Positions 16,030 to 25,008 of a stretch of 42,269 bases of DNA are shown piece after piece. Made by a program: the position numbers and the translations under genes. Origin of the DNA: Rubricoccaceae bacterium (GTDB taxonomy: Bacteria; Bacteroidota; Rhodothermia; Rhodothermales; Rubricoccaceae). Where the stretch lies: assembly GCA_024639085.1 (NCBI GenBank), contig JAHEJB010000003.1, positions 6,779-49,047 on the forward strand. The letters run 5' to 3'. The notes under the pieces were generated by a model. It was not told the DNA's origin, did no database searches, and was given only the letters and a program-made list of their open reading frames with translations. Numbering within the stretch: position 1 is the first letter of the stretch; each line of letters begins with the position of its first letter.

Positions 16030-16141
16030 GGTGGGGAGCGTTGAATTCTGATCTCTCCAATGGAAAGACCACTCCCGAGCGTGCCACAACATCTTCTCTG
16101 GGCGGAAACGGCAAAAAAATGCTCCTACCGGCCGACGGCCT

Positions 16142-18034
16142 TCATAAATCGCTGTTGATTGTCTCCGTTTGCGACGAGTCCGTGGCATTTTGATTTTTCG
16201 CGATATCAAAATGAGCACGCAGCTTCTGCGCCTTGGAAGCGCCCATTGACTGGGCAAGCTTGGATTCACTCGCCTCTCGAACCCCTTTCACACTTCCAAA
16301 TGTCGTGAGGAGCTTCTTGACGCTCTTGGCGCCTATGCCCGGGATGTCCATCAACTCGGAGTGCAATGTGGACTTCTTCCGTTGTTTCCTTTGCGCGGTG
16401 ATGGCAAAGCGATGTGCCTCGTCGCGGATACGCTGGATGAGCCTAAGAGATGAGGAGGTACGGGGAATCAACGTGGATTCGCTATCACCCGGCTTGAAGA
16501 CTTCTTCCAATCGTTTGGCAAGACCAACGACAGGAAACCTCCCGAAGACATCTACAGCCTGAAGGCTTTCGACCGCACTCGATAGCTGGCCTTTGCCACC
16601 ATCAATTATGACGAGATCGGGCCAAGGCCCGTTTTCTTCAAGCAAACGCGCATAGCGCCGTTCAACGACTTCCCGCATTGACTGAAAGTCATCGGGTTTG
16701 CCCGACTCGACCGTGCGAATGTTGTAGGTCCGATAATCAGACTTCCGAGGCTTTCCATCCATAAACACAACGCACGAAGCCACTGTGCCCGTTCCACCCA
16801 GATGGCTAATGTCGAAGCACTCGATGCGGCGAGGTGGTTTCTTAAGTTGCAAATCTTGCTGCAACGACTGAACGGCGTGGGGCAGACGATCCTCATCGTG
16901 CTTGGTTTTTTGAATCTTCCACTCGGACACGAGAAGCTTCGCGTTCGACTGAACCATGCGTAGCAACTCGGCCTTTTCTCCTCGTTCAGGGACTTTCAGA
17001 ACAACTTTCTTTCCACGGCCATCGCGAAGGATGTCTTCAAGCAGTGGAGGCTCGGAAACTGGAGCCGCCAGATACGTTTCGTCCGGGAAGAACGTGGCTT
17101 CCGTGTAGTAATCGACCACGAAGCGCTGCATCAGGTCTTCGTCCTTTACTTCATCTAGCCGACGGAGGTATTTGTGTTGGCGCCCGATGATCTTGCCTTC
17201 ACGAACCTTAAAAAGCACACCCACCGCAACATTCGCATCCCGATCAATTTCGAGCGCAAACAGATCACGATCAGACTCTGTATCCGTGACAATTTTTTGG
17301 CGCCGACTGTACTTCTCTAACGCCTGGATGCGATCACGGTAGTCAGCAGCCTCCTCAAACTTTTTCTCTGCGGCCAGGTCATCCATCTCGTCCTTTAGCA
17401 GACTGATGAGCGTCTTGGTCTTCCCGTTGAGCAGCTTTTTGATTTGCTCAATCGTCTGATTGTAATGTTCCTCCGTCTGATAGCCCACGCACGGTCCCGC
17501 GCAGCGTTGGATGTGGTAATCCAGGCAGGTATCGTACTTGCCTGCGTCGATTGCGGCTTCGTTTAGGTGAAGCGAACATGACCTCAGCTTAAAGATGTCG
17601 CGGATGGTCTTGAGCATGAGACGCATCGCTTTGGCATCGATATATGGGCCGAAGTACAACGAGCCGTCCTTGCGAATTCGACGCGTAGGAAAGACGCGCG
17701 GAAAGCGCTCCTTCTTGATGCAGATGAACGGATAGCTCTTGTCGTCGCGGAGAGTGACGTTGTAGCGTGGCCTAAGCTGCTTGATCAGGTTGTTTTCGAG
17801 GATGAGCGCTTCGGCCTCCGTATCGGTCACGATCACTTCCACGTCCTCTATTTTGGCAATCATGATCGCCAATCGCCCATCGTGTGTCCGCGATTCGTGG
17901 AAGTAGCTCCGGACGCGATTGCGGAGGTTTTTCGCCTTGCCGACGTACAAAACCTTGGCGTCAACATCTTTGTGCTGATACACCCCAGGTTTCTTTGGTA
18001 GGTGTTTGAGCTTTTCGGCGAGTGCGTCGTTCAT
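16142..18034 (-). CDS. uvrC: Excinuclease ABC subunit C (UvrC)
   Basis: This 630-residue nuclease of nucleotide excision repair makes both incisions around UvrB-bound DNA lesions. The parts are all present. The GIY-YIG 3'-nuclease is at about 14-95 (GVY at 17-19, YVG at 30-32, TEAEALILENNLI). A cysteine-rich region contains DYHIQRCAGPCVGY. The UVR motif for UvrB contact is near 205-240 (EKKFEEAADYRDRI). The RNase H-like 5'-nuclease starts at CFDISHLGGTGTVAS. Helix-hairpin-helix repeats lie near the C-terminus (DIPGIGAKSVKKLL). Length is normal. The downstream small gene is 112 bp away from its stop when the shorter start is used. Confidence 0.97.
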   Translation of the reverse strand: MNDALAEKLKHLPKKPGVYQHKDVDAKVLYVGKAKNLRNRVRSYFHESRTHDGRLAIMIAKIEDVEVIVTDTEAEALILENNLIKQLRPRYNVTLRDDKSYPFICIKKERFPRVFPTRRIRKDGSLYFGPYIDAKAMRLMLKTIRDIFKLRSCSLHLNEAAIDAGKYDTCLDYHIQRCAGPCVGYQTEEHYNQTIEQIKKLLNGKTKTLISLLKDEMDDLAAEKKFEEAADYRDRIQALEKYSRRQKIVTDTESDRDLFALEIDRDANVAVGVLFKVREGKIIGRQHKYLRRLDEVKDEDLMQRFVVDYYTEATFFPDETYLAAPVSEPPLLEDILRDGRGKKVVLKVPERGEKAELLRMVQSNAKLLVSEWKIQKTKHDEDRLPHAVQSLQQDLQLKKPPRRIECFDISHLGGTGTVASCVVFMDGKPRKSDYRTYNIRTVESGKPDDFQSMREVVERRYARLLEENGPWPDLVIIDGGKGQLSSAVESLQAVDVFGRFPVVGLAKRLEEVFKPGDSESTLIPRTSSSLRLIQRIRDEAHRFAITAQRKQRKKSTLHSELMDIPGIGAKSVKKLLTTFGSVKGVREASESKLAQSMGASKAQKLRAHFDIAKNQNATDSSQTETINSDL

Positions 18035-18092
18035 GGATAGGAGCTGTCCGCGCTATTTACGCGCAACGGTTCCACGCGTTCTGCTTGATTCA

Positions 18093-19274
18093 CTAGCCAA
18101 GTAGATACTTTGTAACCATTTTAGTGAATGATTCAGGTGTCACTGTCTGGATCGTGTGTCCCGAACCTGGAACAACGGCGAGGCTCGCATTCGGAAGAGC
18201 GGCATGAAGCATTAACGAATGGCCAAGGCCGAAAAAATGGTCACGGTCTCCGGTACTCACAAGTGTTGGATGCTCGATTGTCTCTAACTCCTCTACGGCG
18301 AATCTCTTCTTTGGAAGAGCCGTCGTGAATGCAATCATCCGTTCTACTAGGTCCCGCCAATGAGCAGCGCCATGGGTCTGAGAAAGTCGCTTTGACCAGA
18401 ACGACATTGGGTCGTCAAGCGCCGATTGCATGGTGCCTACCATCGTGTCTCTCTCAAGCTCACTCCATTGAACGTTGTGGGCGTGGATGGAAAGGCGGTC
18501 AAACCGATCAGGATAAGTGTAGGCGGCATTGAGAGCTACGCTTCCGCCCATAGAAAACCCGAAGAGATGCGCCTTGGGAATATCCTGACTATCTAGCAAT
18601 GTGATCACGTTCTCGGCAAACCGCTCCAGAGACAGTTCCTGACTTGGGAAGGGGTCGGAATCTCCGTGGGCCATGAAATCGAGCGCGTACACCCGAAAGT
18701 CCTTCTCCCAGAGCCGTGTCAAGCGACGCATCTCCATCTCTGTTGAGCCAAGAGCTGCGTGGAGAACCACAAGAGGCGGAGCGTCCTCCGGCCCACTCAC
18801 GAACGTTGCCAGTTCGCCGGAATTGAAGGGAACAGAGATCTTTTGGGGAGGCTGCTCAACCGACTGACACAATTCAACCAGAACCCCGCCTGTGCTCTTG
18901 GGGTGGAGGAAGACAATCGATTTGTCGTCAGCGCCGGGCTTAGGTTCATCCGACAATAACTGAAAACCAAGCGATGCGAGTCGTGCCATTTCGGCCTTGA
19001 TGTCGGCTACTTCGAACGCAACGTGATGCAAGCCCGGTCCTCTTTTCTCAATGAACCGAGCTATTGGCGACTCATCGTTCAGCGCTTCAAGAAGCTCCAG
19101 CTTGGGGGCAGCACCAACTTCGGCGCCGTCGCCAAGGAAGTATGTCCTGACACCTTCGCGTTCGACGATCTCAACTTTGTAAGGCTTCGCACCAAGCAGC
19201 TTCTCGAAAAGCGCAATGGCCTCGGCCGCGTCCGAAACGGCTATTCCGAGATGCTCTAGTGTAAATCCGGGCAA
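18093..19274 (-). CDS. Fusion of methylmalonyl-CoA epimerase and alpha/beta hydrolase
   Basis: This is a two-domain protein of 393 residues. Residues 1-138 match methylmalonyl-CoA epimerase of the vicinal-oxygen-chelate family, with likely metal ligands His8 (LEHLGIAV), Glu60, His84 (GLHHVAFEV) and Glu134 (GGVLVEL). Residues about 145-393 form an alpha/beta hydrolase with nucleophile Ser241 in GFSMGG, catalytic Asp near 343 (STGDRDHFF) and His373 (GSGHTIQ). The oxyanion segment reads LHAALGS. The epimerase interconverts R and S methylmalonyl-CoA in propionyl-CoA metabolism. The hydrolase substrate is unknown; a CoA thioester is a tempting but unproved guess. The frame is continuous with no sign of a sequencing join. 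It is divergent from the CDF gene. Confidence 0.87.
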   Translation of the reverse strand: MPGFTLEHLGIAVSDAAEAIALFEKLLGAKPYKVEIVEREGVRTYFLGDGAEVGAAPKLELLEALNDESPIARFIEKRGPGLHHVAFEVADIKAEMARLASLGFQLLSDEPKPGADDKSIVFLHPKSTGGVLVELCQSVEQPPQKISVPFNSGELATFVSGPEDAPPLVVLHAALGSTEMEMRRLTRLWEKDFRVYALDFMAHGDSDPFPSQELSLERFAENVITLLDSQDIPKAHLFGFSMGGSVALNAAYTYPDRFDRLSIHAHNVQWSELERDTMVGTMQSALDDPMSFWSKRLSQTHGAAHWRDLVERMIAFTTALPKKRFAVEELETIEHPTLVSTGDRDHFFGLGHSLMLHAALPNASLAVVPGSGHTIQTVTPESFTKMVTKYLLG

Positions 19275-19300
19275 AGCTTCAGTGATGAGGATGTTGCGGA

Positions 19301-20329
19301 GTGAATCCTGCGTTGATCGAAACTACCGATTCGGATCGTAGTCTGAGGCCCATGCTCATGCACGTTCATCGTAATCATCCTCCCAAACTGAGCAGCGAGC
19401 AGAACGGGCAAGCGCAGCGCCGGGCCATGCGCGCCAGTATGGTCGTGGCTGTCCTGATGTTGGTTGGAAAGCTGTGGGCGTATTTCATTACAGGATCGAC
19501 GGCGATCCTTTCGGATGCCCTGGAATCAGTTGTTCATCTCGGCGCAACAGCGATGGCGGGGTTCAGCCTCTGGTATGCCGCCCGGCCGCCTGACAAGCAG
19601 CATCCGTATGGGCACGGAAAAATTGCGTACTTCTCGTCGGGGTTCGAGGGGGCGATGATTCTCCTGGCCGCTGTCTTCATCCTCATAGAGGGAGCACGAG
19701 CGCTCATCGTTGGACCTGAGCTGCAACAGCTTGGCACGGGTTTGCTGATCACGGCAGGGCTTGGGCTGATTAATCTTTTCCTCGGACTATACCTCGTCAG
19801 AGTTGGGAAAAGCACGAATGCGCTGGTTCTCGTGGCCAACGGGCATCATGTCCTAACGGACATGTGGACGAGCCTTGGCGTTCTTGTTGGAGTCGGGCTT
19901 GTTTACATAACAAATCTCGTATGGCTCGATCCGGTCGTCGCGATTCTGCTCGGCCTGAATATTATGTGGACGGCATTTGGGCTCATACGCACGGCATATC
20001 GCGGGCTGATGGAAAGCGTGAATCCCAACGAAACGGAAAAAGTGCTAGACGCTCTCGATCTGGCGAAAGAAGAAGGCAGCATTGATGGGTACCATCAACT
20101 CCGCCACCGCCGGGTGAATGACCAAGTCTGGATCGAAGCCCATTTCATCATGCCGGACAACCTTTCTCTCGAAGAGGCCCATCGCCGGGCAACGCTCGTA
20201 GAATCGGTCCTGGACGACCTATTTGAAGACGATATCGTTCAGGTCACGTCTCACTTGGAGCCCGCCACTCACGATCATCCGGAAGAACACACCCACGCAT
20301 TGATAGATTCACTAACAGGAGAACGCTGA
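19301..20329 (+). CDS. Cation diffusion facilitator (CDF) family metal transporter
   Basis: This protein of up to 342 residues is a proton-coupled divalent-metal exporter of the CDF family. Six membrane helices are visible. The helix-II metal site is SDALESVVHLG, the helix-V site is HHVLTDMWTSLGV, and the loop carries HPYGHGKIAYFSSGFEG. A C-terminal cytoplasmic domain of about 90 residues ends in a His-rich stretch (THDHPEEHTH), suggesting Zn or a similar ion. Two starts are possible: GTG at 19301 or ATG at 19352, which would give 325 residues; neither has a strong ribosome binding site. The last base of its TGA is the first base of the next gene's ATG, so translation is coupled. Confidence 0.92.
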   Translation: MNPALIETTDSDRSLRPMLMHVHRNHPPKLSSEQNGQAQRRAMRASMVVAVLMLVGKLWAYFITGSTAILSDALESVVHLGATAMAGFSLWYAARPPDKQHPYGHGKIAYFSSGFEGAMILLAAVFILIEGARALIVGPELQQLGTGLLITAGLGLINLFLGLYLVRVGKSTNALVLVANGHHVLTDMWTSLGVLVGVGLVYITNLVWLDPVVAILLGLNIMWTAFGLIRTAYRGLMESVNPNETEKVLDALDLAKEEGSIDGYHQLRHRRVNDQVWIEAHFIMPDNLSLEEAHRRATLVESVLDDLFEDDIVQVTSHLEPATHDHPEEHTHALIDSLTGER

Positions 20330-21711
20330 TGCGCCTTGCAGTCATCGGTGGATTGGCCTCCGGGCCGGCAGCCGCGGCAGAAGCCGTGCGAGCAAATCCT
20401 GAAGCGGAAGTGATACTATACGAGCAGGGGCCCTATATCAGCGTCGGGTCGTGCGAGATTCCGTACTTCGTAGCGGATCAGATTCAGGACGCCTCCACTC
20501 TTGAGGTGCTGACGCCCGAGCAGTTTGAAGAGACCCGCGGAGCAAAAGTGCGCGTCCAGCACAGAGTCGAATCCATCGAGCCCGATAAAAGCAGGCTTTT
20601 TGTGGAGTCGCTGGTTCATGGAAGTCGCCACGAAGAGTATTTCGATCGCTTTATCCTTGCAACAGGAGCACGTGCCCGGAAGCTCGGCATTGAGGGCGAG
20701 GATATAAAGGGTGTGTTTTCTGTTCGTGGGCTAGAAGATGCCGTAGCTATCAAGAGCTGGTTGGAGCCGGAAGCTGTTCGACACGTTGTTGTAATTGGCG
20801 GGGGATTTATTGGCGTTGAAATGGCCGACGCGATTCGGCGTAGAAACCTTCGCGTGACCATCCTCGATCCGCAAGGCCGATTGATGCGAGGCGTTCTCTC
20901 AGAGAATATGTCTACGCCATTGATAGACGCGGTTCAGGCGAGCGGTGTTGCGGTCCGCGCTGAGCGAGCAACGAGTGTTGAGGCTGACGAAATGGGCCGC
21001 GTTGCCTCCGTTCGGACAGACAAGGGAGAAATCATTGGCTGCCAGTCCGTAATCGTAGGCATTGGAATTGAGCCACGGACCGAGCTGGCTAAAGCCGCGC
21101 ACATCAAGATTGGAATGACAGGCGGTATTTCAGTGGATGATCAGATGCGTACGAGTCAGCGTCACGTCTGGGCTTGTGGTGACGGGATTGAAGTGCCTCG
21201 CATGGTGGATGGCAAGAAGATCCTCTGGCCACTGTCACCCATTGCGCGGAGAACGGCGCGCGTAGCTGCTCGAAATGCCGCAGGCGTCAAACCAGCAGAT
21301 CGATTTACAAGCGTAACGCCCTCTGTTGCCGTCAAAGCGTTCGGAATCGAAGTGGGTTCCGTTGGGATATCGGGGGAAGAAGCGAAAGACGCCGGATTCG
21401 ATGTGGAAGTCGTCCAGATCAAACATTGGTCGCGTGTTAGCTCAATGCCAGGGGCAAAGCGACTCCACGTGAGCTACGTAGTGGAGCGGGGGACTGGTCG
21501 CCTACTTGGCGGATCGCTCGTAGGAGAGGAAGGTGCTGCCCTACGGGCCGATGTGCTAGTTCCTTGGATCCGCGGAGGTACAACAGTAAAAGAGATCGCC
21601 GAGGAAATGGACCTGGTTTACAACCCGCCAATTGCTCCAGCGATGGATCCACTCCGTGTTGCTGCGGCCAAAGCCATACGAGCAATCAGCGAATCAAAGG
21701 CCAAGCGATGA
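20329..21711 (+). CDS. CoA-disulfide reductase-like FAD/NAD(P)-dependent oxidoreductase
   Basis: This 460-residue flavoprotein belongs to the single-cysteine disulfide reductase group. The FAD-binding GGLASG is near 7-12, and the redox cysteine is Cys42 in SVGSCEIPYFV, aligned with the SFANCGLPY of CoA-disulfide reductase and NADH oxidase. The NAD(P)-binding VVIGGGFIGVEMAD is near 155, the FAD motif is HVWACGD, and a dimerisation domain starts near 325. Likely substrates are CoA disulfide, polysulfide or another small disulfide; sequence alone cannot choose. It sits in a coupled unit with the metal exporter upstream (TGATG) and rsmB downstream (ATGA), suggesting co-transcription, although a shared function is not evident. 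Confidence 0.87.
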   Translation: MRLAVIGGLASGPAAAAEAVRANPEAEVILYEQGPYISVGSCEIPYFVADQIQDASTLEVLTPEQFEETRGAKVRVQHRVESIEPDKSRLFVESLVHGSRHEEYFDRFILATGARARKLGIEGEDIKGVFSVRGLEDAVAIKSWLEPEAVRHVVVIGGGFIGVEMADAIRRRNLRVTILDPQGRLMRGVLSENMSTPLIDAVQASGVAVRAERATSVEADEMGRVASVRTDKGEIIGCQSVIVGIGIEPRTELAKAAHIKIGMTGGISVDDQMRTSQRHVWACGDGIEVPRMVDGKKILWPLSPIARRTARVAARNAAGVKPADRFTSVTPSVAVKAFGIEVGSVGISGEEAKDAGFDVEVVQIKHWSRVSSMPGAKRLHVSYVVERGTGRLLGGSLVGEEGAALRADVLVPWIRGGTTVKEIAEEMDLVYNPPIAPAMDPLRVAAAKAIRAISESKAKR

Positions 21712-23054
21712 AGGAAGGCGAAGCGCGTACACGTACTGCACGTTCAGAGGCAGTACGCCAACTTATTCGAGTTGAACGGGATGCCGCACATGTCGCTCGT
21801 TTAAACACAGACTTGGAGGATGTTCGAGACGTTCGGTTTGTTTCGGATCTCGTTGCTGGCGTCACGCGCCTCAAACGCTGGCTGGACTTTCTAATCGCCC
21901 AGTTCTACCACGGGGACATCAACACACTCGATGATTCTGTTAGGCAAATTCTTCGGATAGGCTTGTACGAGCTGTTGGAACGTGGGACACCTCAACACGC
22001 AGCAGTATCTGAGGCAGTTGATACGGCGAAGGCGCTTCGAGGCAAAGGGGCCTCAGGGCTTGTAAATGCGGTACTGCGTGCCGCGCTCCGTTGTATCGAC
22101 GCGGACGAATTGCCCGTGCCGAAGACAGGTAAGGCAGCTCGCGATCTGGCTGTCCGCTACTCGCATCCAACCTGGATCGTTCGACGTTGGCTCAAACGCT
22201 TTGGGGAGGAACAAACCACAGCTCTTCTAAAGAAAAACAACGAGCGACCCGCCTACAGTCTGCGCGTCAATACGCTCAAGACCACGCGAGAAGACCTTGG
22301 AGAACGATTGGATGAGTTGGGTGTTGGCTGGCGTCCTTCGAATTATCTGGAGGACTTCGTCGTAGTCGAGCAGCTGCAGCCTATCATCCGTGCAGGCTTG
22401 CTGACGGAAGGTCTATGTGCCGTTCAGGACGAGGCAGCCGGACTTGTTGTGCGAGTTCTCGATCCGCAACCCGGAGAATCAATCCTGGATGGAGCGGCTG
22501 CTCCGGGAGGGAAAGCTCTCTACGCGGCCCAGCTCATGAACAATTCTGGTGAAGTTGTGGCTATCGATTTGCATGAATCGAGAACCAAACTCGTTTTGAG
22601 TGCCGCCGAGGCAAGCGAGATCACGATTATCAATGCGCGATCGGCCGATCTAAAATCTGCCTCGTTCGATCGACAGTTCGACCGAGTCATTCTTGACGCG
22701 CCGTGCTCTGGTCTTGGAGTTCTCGCCAAGCGTTCAGACCTTCGCTGGCAGGCAAGTCCGGAAAAGATTGCAGAACTGGTTGACCTTCAGACTGAACTGA
22801 TGGAGGCAGCATCAGGGCACGTGCGAGCGGGAGGCACTCTCGTGTACTCAACGTGCACGACTGAGCCTGAAGAGAATGCTGACATTGTACAAGCCTTTAT
22901 TGAGCGTCATCCCGAGTTCACCGTCGAGCCAATTCCGTTATTTCTCCCGGAATCGATGCGAACGGAGGAGGGCTTTTTTCTGTCTCTTCCGCATTTACAG
23001 GGAACGGATGGAGCGTTTGCGGCTCGACTTCGCAAAGCACTTGAAGTGAAGTAG
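21708..23054 (+). CDS. rsmB: 16S rRNA (cytosine-967-C5)-methyltransferase RsmB
   Basis: This protein is 448 residues from the ATG at 21708, which overlaps the upstream TGA by four bases (ATGA). The N-terminal NusB-like RNA-binding domain (about 10-140) is followed by a SAM-dependent m5C methyltransferase domain. SAM motif I is DGAAAPGGKALYAAQLM. Motif IV is LDAPCSGLGVLAKRSDLRW with a conserved Cys, and motif VI is YSTCTTEPEEN with the catalytic Cys. It methylates C967 of 16S rRNA (E. coli numbering). Length and order are normal. The frame remains open upstream to 21564, but that extension lies inside the flavoprotein gene and is not used. Confidence 0.93.
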   Translation: MKEGEARTRTARSEAVRQLIRVERDAAHVARLNTDLEDVRDVRFVSDLVAGVTRLKRWLDFLIAQFYHGDINTLDDSVRQILRIGLYELLERGTPQHAAVSEAVDTAKALRGKGASGLVNAVLRAALRCIDADELPVPKTGKAARDLAVRYSHPTWIVRRWLKRFGEEQTTALLKKNNERPAYSLRVNTLKTTREDLGERLDELGVGWRPSNYLEDFVVVEQLQPIIRAGLLTEGLCAVQDEAAGLVVRVLDPQPGESILDGAAAPGGKALYAAQLMNNSGEVVAIDLHESRTKLVLSAAEASEITIINARSADLKSASFDRQFDRVILDAPCSGLGVLAKRSDLRWQASPEKIAELVDLQTELMEAASGHVRAGGTLVYSTCTTEPEENADIVQAFIERHPEFTVEPIPLFLPESMRTEEGFFLSLPHLQGTDGAFAARLRKALEVK

Positions 23055-23083
23055 CTTACTTCACACCAAATCTATAAGTGTAC

Positions 23084-23662
23084 ATGTCTTCAATCCCACA
23101 CTCGGCAGCAGCCTACGCAGAGACGTTCCAATCCGCGCTTGATCAGGCTCAGGCATTTGCGGACAGCATGACGAAGGAGCAGTTCAACTGGAGTCCGGAG
23201 CCAGAGAAATGGTCGGTCGCACAATGCATCCAGCACCTGGTCATCGTCAACAGCGACTATCTCGACGCCTTCAACACCGCGCTCGGCAAGGGTGGCCCAA
23301 AAGGCACGCCGCCGTTCAACTATGGATTCCTTGGCAGGTGGTTTATTGGCATGATTAGTCCGGAGATGAAACGCACGATGAAGACGCCGGCGGTCATGAA
23401 TCCAATCGTGCTGACGCCTGAAGGCGGATTTGAACAGGAAGCAGTGATGAGCGATTTTCGCGCTGCCTGTGAGGGTATAATCGCGGTATGTCAGAGAGCT
23501 GAAGGACTCGACCTGACAAAGATTCGTGTGGCATCTCCATTCATGAAAATGCTGAAGTTGCAGATTGGCGCCTTCCTAGAAGGCAACGCAGGTCACTGTT
23601 TGCGGCATCTCAACCAGGCGCAACGCGTTATTGAACATCCGAATTTTCCTGCTGGAAACTAG
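23084..23662 (+). CDS. DinB-like (DinB_2 / YfiT-type) domain protein
   Basis: This protein of about 192 residues has the DinB four-helix-bundle pattern: a first helix AAYAETFQSALDQAQAFADS, then FNWSPEPEKWSVAQCIQHLVIVNSDY (split landmarks WSPEPEKWSVAQ and CIQHLV). The His in IQHLV is a likely metal ligand, and late LRHLNQAQRVIEH supplies the closing His residues (GHCLRHLNQ). Family members include thiol-dependent S-transferases and many proteins of unknown role. A GTG at 23078 or ATG at 23084 can serve as the start. It follows rsmB by 29 bp and is probably in the same transcript. Confidence 0.8.
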   Translation: MSSIPHSAAAYAETFQSALDQAQAFADSMTKEQFNWSPEPEKWSVAQCIQHLVIVNSDYLDAFNTALGKGGPKGTPPFNYGFLGRWFIGMISPEMKRTMKTPAVMNPIVLTPEGGFEQEAVMSDFRAACEGIIAVCQRAEGLDLTKIRVASPFMKMLKLQIGAFLEGNAGHCLRHLNQAQRVIEHPNFPAGN

Positions 23663-23777
23663 AATTGGCTTGCTCTGGAGCCTGCTTTTCCCGATGTTTG
23701 CAACCTCATCGTTAAACGAAAAACATTTATCGGCGCTGGCTACCCCACGTTCGTCCCTTAATTACTCAGCACGAACC

Positions 23778-24905
23778 ATGTTGCCGATCAAGATTGTCTA
23801 CCGCAGCCGTATCATTGCTGCAGCCATCGTTTCGCTTGCCCTTTTTAATCCTCAGACGCAAGCACAGGATGTTGTAAAGTACGGGGCCGACTTTCTTGCT
23901 GGCGGCGTAGGTGCGCGTGCGCTGGGTATGGGCGGTGCCTTTGTAGGCCACGCTAATGATGTGACCTCAGGGTACTGGAATGTCGCCGGATTGCAAGCTC
24001 TCGATTATCCGCAGGCAGCGTATATGCACGCCGAGCGTTTTGGAGGCATCGTTTCATTTGATTACGGCGCAGCGGCCTTCCCGCTAACCGCACGATCAAC
24101 GGTTGGAATTTCGTTCTTTAGAAGTGGCGTGGATGACATCGCCAACACATTGGCGGCGTTCAACCCGGATACAGGGCTTCCCCGTCCAAACCCGGAGAAT
24201 TACATCACATACTTCTCTGCAGCGGATTACGCGTTCTTCCTTTCGTATGCACGCCGGCTGCGCGAAAACCTATCCGTTGGCGTGACGGGCAAGGTTATTC
24301 GGCGTTCTATTGGCGATTTCGCAAGCGCCTGGGGGTATTCGTTCGACGTAGCCGCCCAATACAAGATTGGCCGTGTTCAGTTGGGACTGAACATTCAGGA
24401 TGCGACCAGCATGATTCAATCCTGGTCGGTTAATCAGGGCCAGTTCGCCGAGTTCGAGGAAACGTTTGGCGAGACGGCCCCGCAAGGCGGATCTGAAATG
24501 GTTCTTCCCGTTGCACGACTTGGTGCAGCTACGAACCTGCCACTCACGGATGACATTGGTTTTACCGTTGGAGCCGACCTAGACCTGGCTTTTGACGGCC
24601 AAAAGACCTACGCTTTCAACACAGGCGACATCTCGTTCCACCCGAGACTGGGCACGGAAGTGACCTACAAAGGAATCGTTGCACTTCGAGGCGGCATTTC
24701 CAATGTGACTTCATCCGACCGGTATGGAACGCAGATCACGCCGACCATCGGAGCCGGACTGAACATCAGCCAGGTTTCCGTCGACTACGGTTTTGGCGAT
24801 TTTGGAGGCCTCCAGAGTGAGCTTGGTTACTCGCATCGCATTTCTCTGCAACTCACATTGGCGCAGCCGCGCTTCTTGAGAGACGAGGAGCAGCCGCGCA
24901 ACTAG
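23778..24905 (+). CDS. PorV/PorQ-like outer-membrane beta-barrel protein (UPF0164 type)
   Basis: This protein is about 375 residues from the ATG at 23778. A signal peptide (MLPIKIVYRSRIIAAAIVSL..., cleavage likely after TQAQ) is followed by the family opening DFLAGGVGARALGMGGAFVG and DVTSGYWNVAGLQAL. The rest alternates short hydrophobic and polar strands expected of an outer-membrane barrel, ending VDYGFGDFGGLQSELGYSHRISLQLTL. PorV is the type IX secretion shuttle that delivers cargo to the sortase PorU. Related FadL-like barrels also exist, so the exact role is uncertain. T9SS cargo genes elsewhere in the window fit with a PorV-type role. Upstream in-frame codons back to 23631 overlap the previous gene and are not counted. 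Confidence 0.8.
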   Translation: MLPIKIVYRSRIIAAAIVSLALFNPQTQAQDVVKYGADFLAGGVGARALGMGGAFVGHANDVTSGYWNVAGLQALDYPQAAYMHAERFGGIVSFDYGAAAFPLTARSTVGISFFRSGVDDIANTLAAFNPDTGLPRPNPENYITYFSAADYAFFLSYARRLRENLSVGVTGKVIRRSIGDFASAWGYSFDVAAQYKIGRVQLGLNIQDATSMIQSWSVNQGQFAEFEETFGETAPQGGSEMVLPVARLGAATNLPLTDDIGFTVGADLDLAFDGQKTYAFNTGDISFHPRLGTEVTYKGIVALRGGISNVTSSDRYGTQITPTIGAGLNISQVSVDYGFGDFGGLQSELGYSHRISLQLTLAQPRFLRDEEQPRN

Positions 24906-25008
24906 GCAACCTTTCTGTCCTTTTCGGGTCGTAGCAGTGTATTTTGATGAGGCAGGGCACGAATAAGTGCCTAGGAGCCGTTCCGTTTCCCCCCACGGAG
25001 AACATCTC

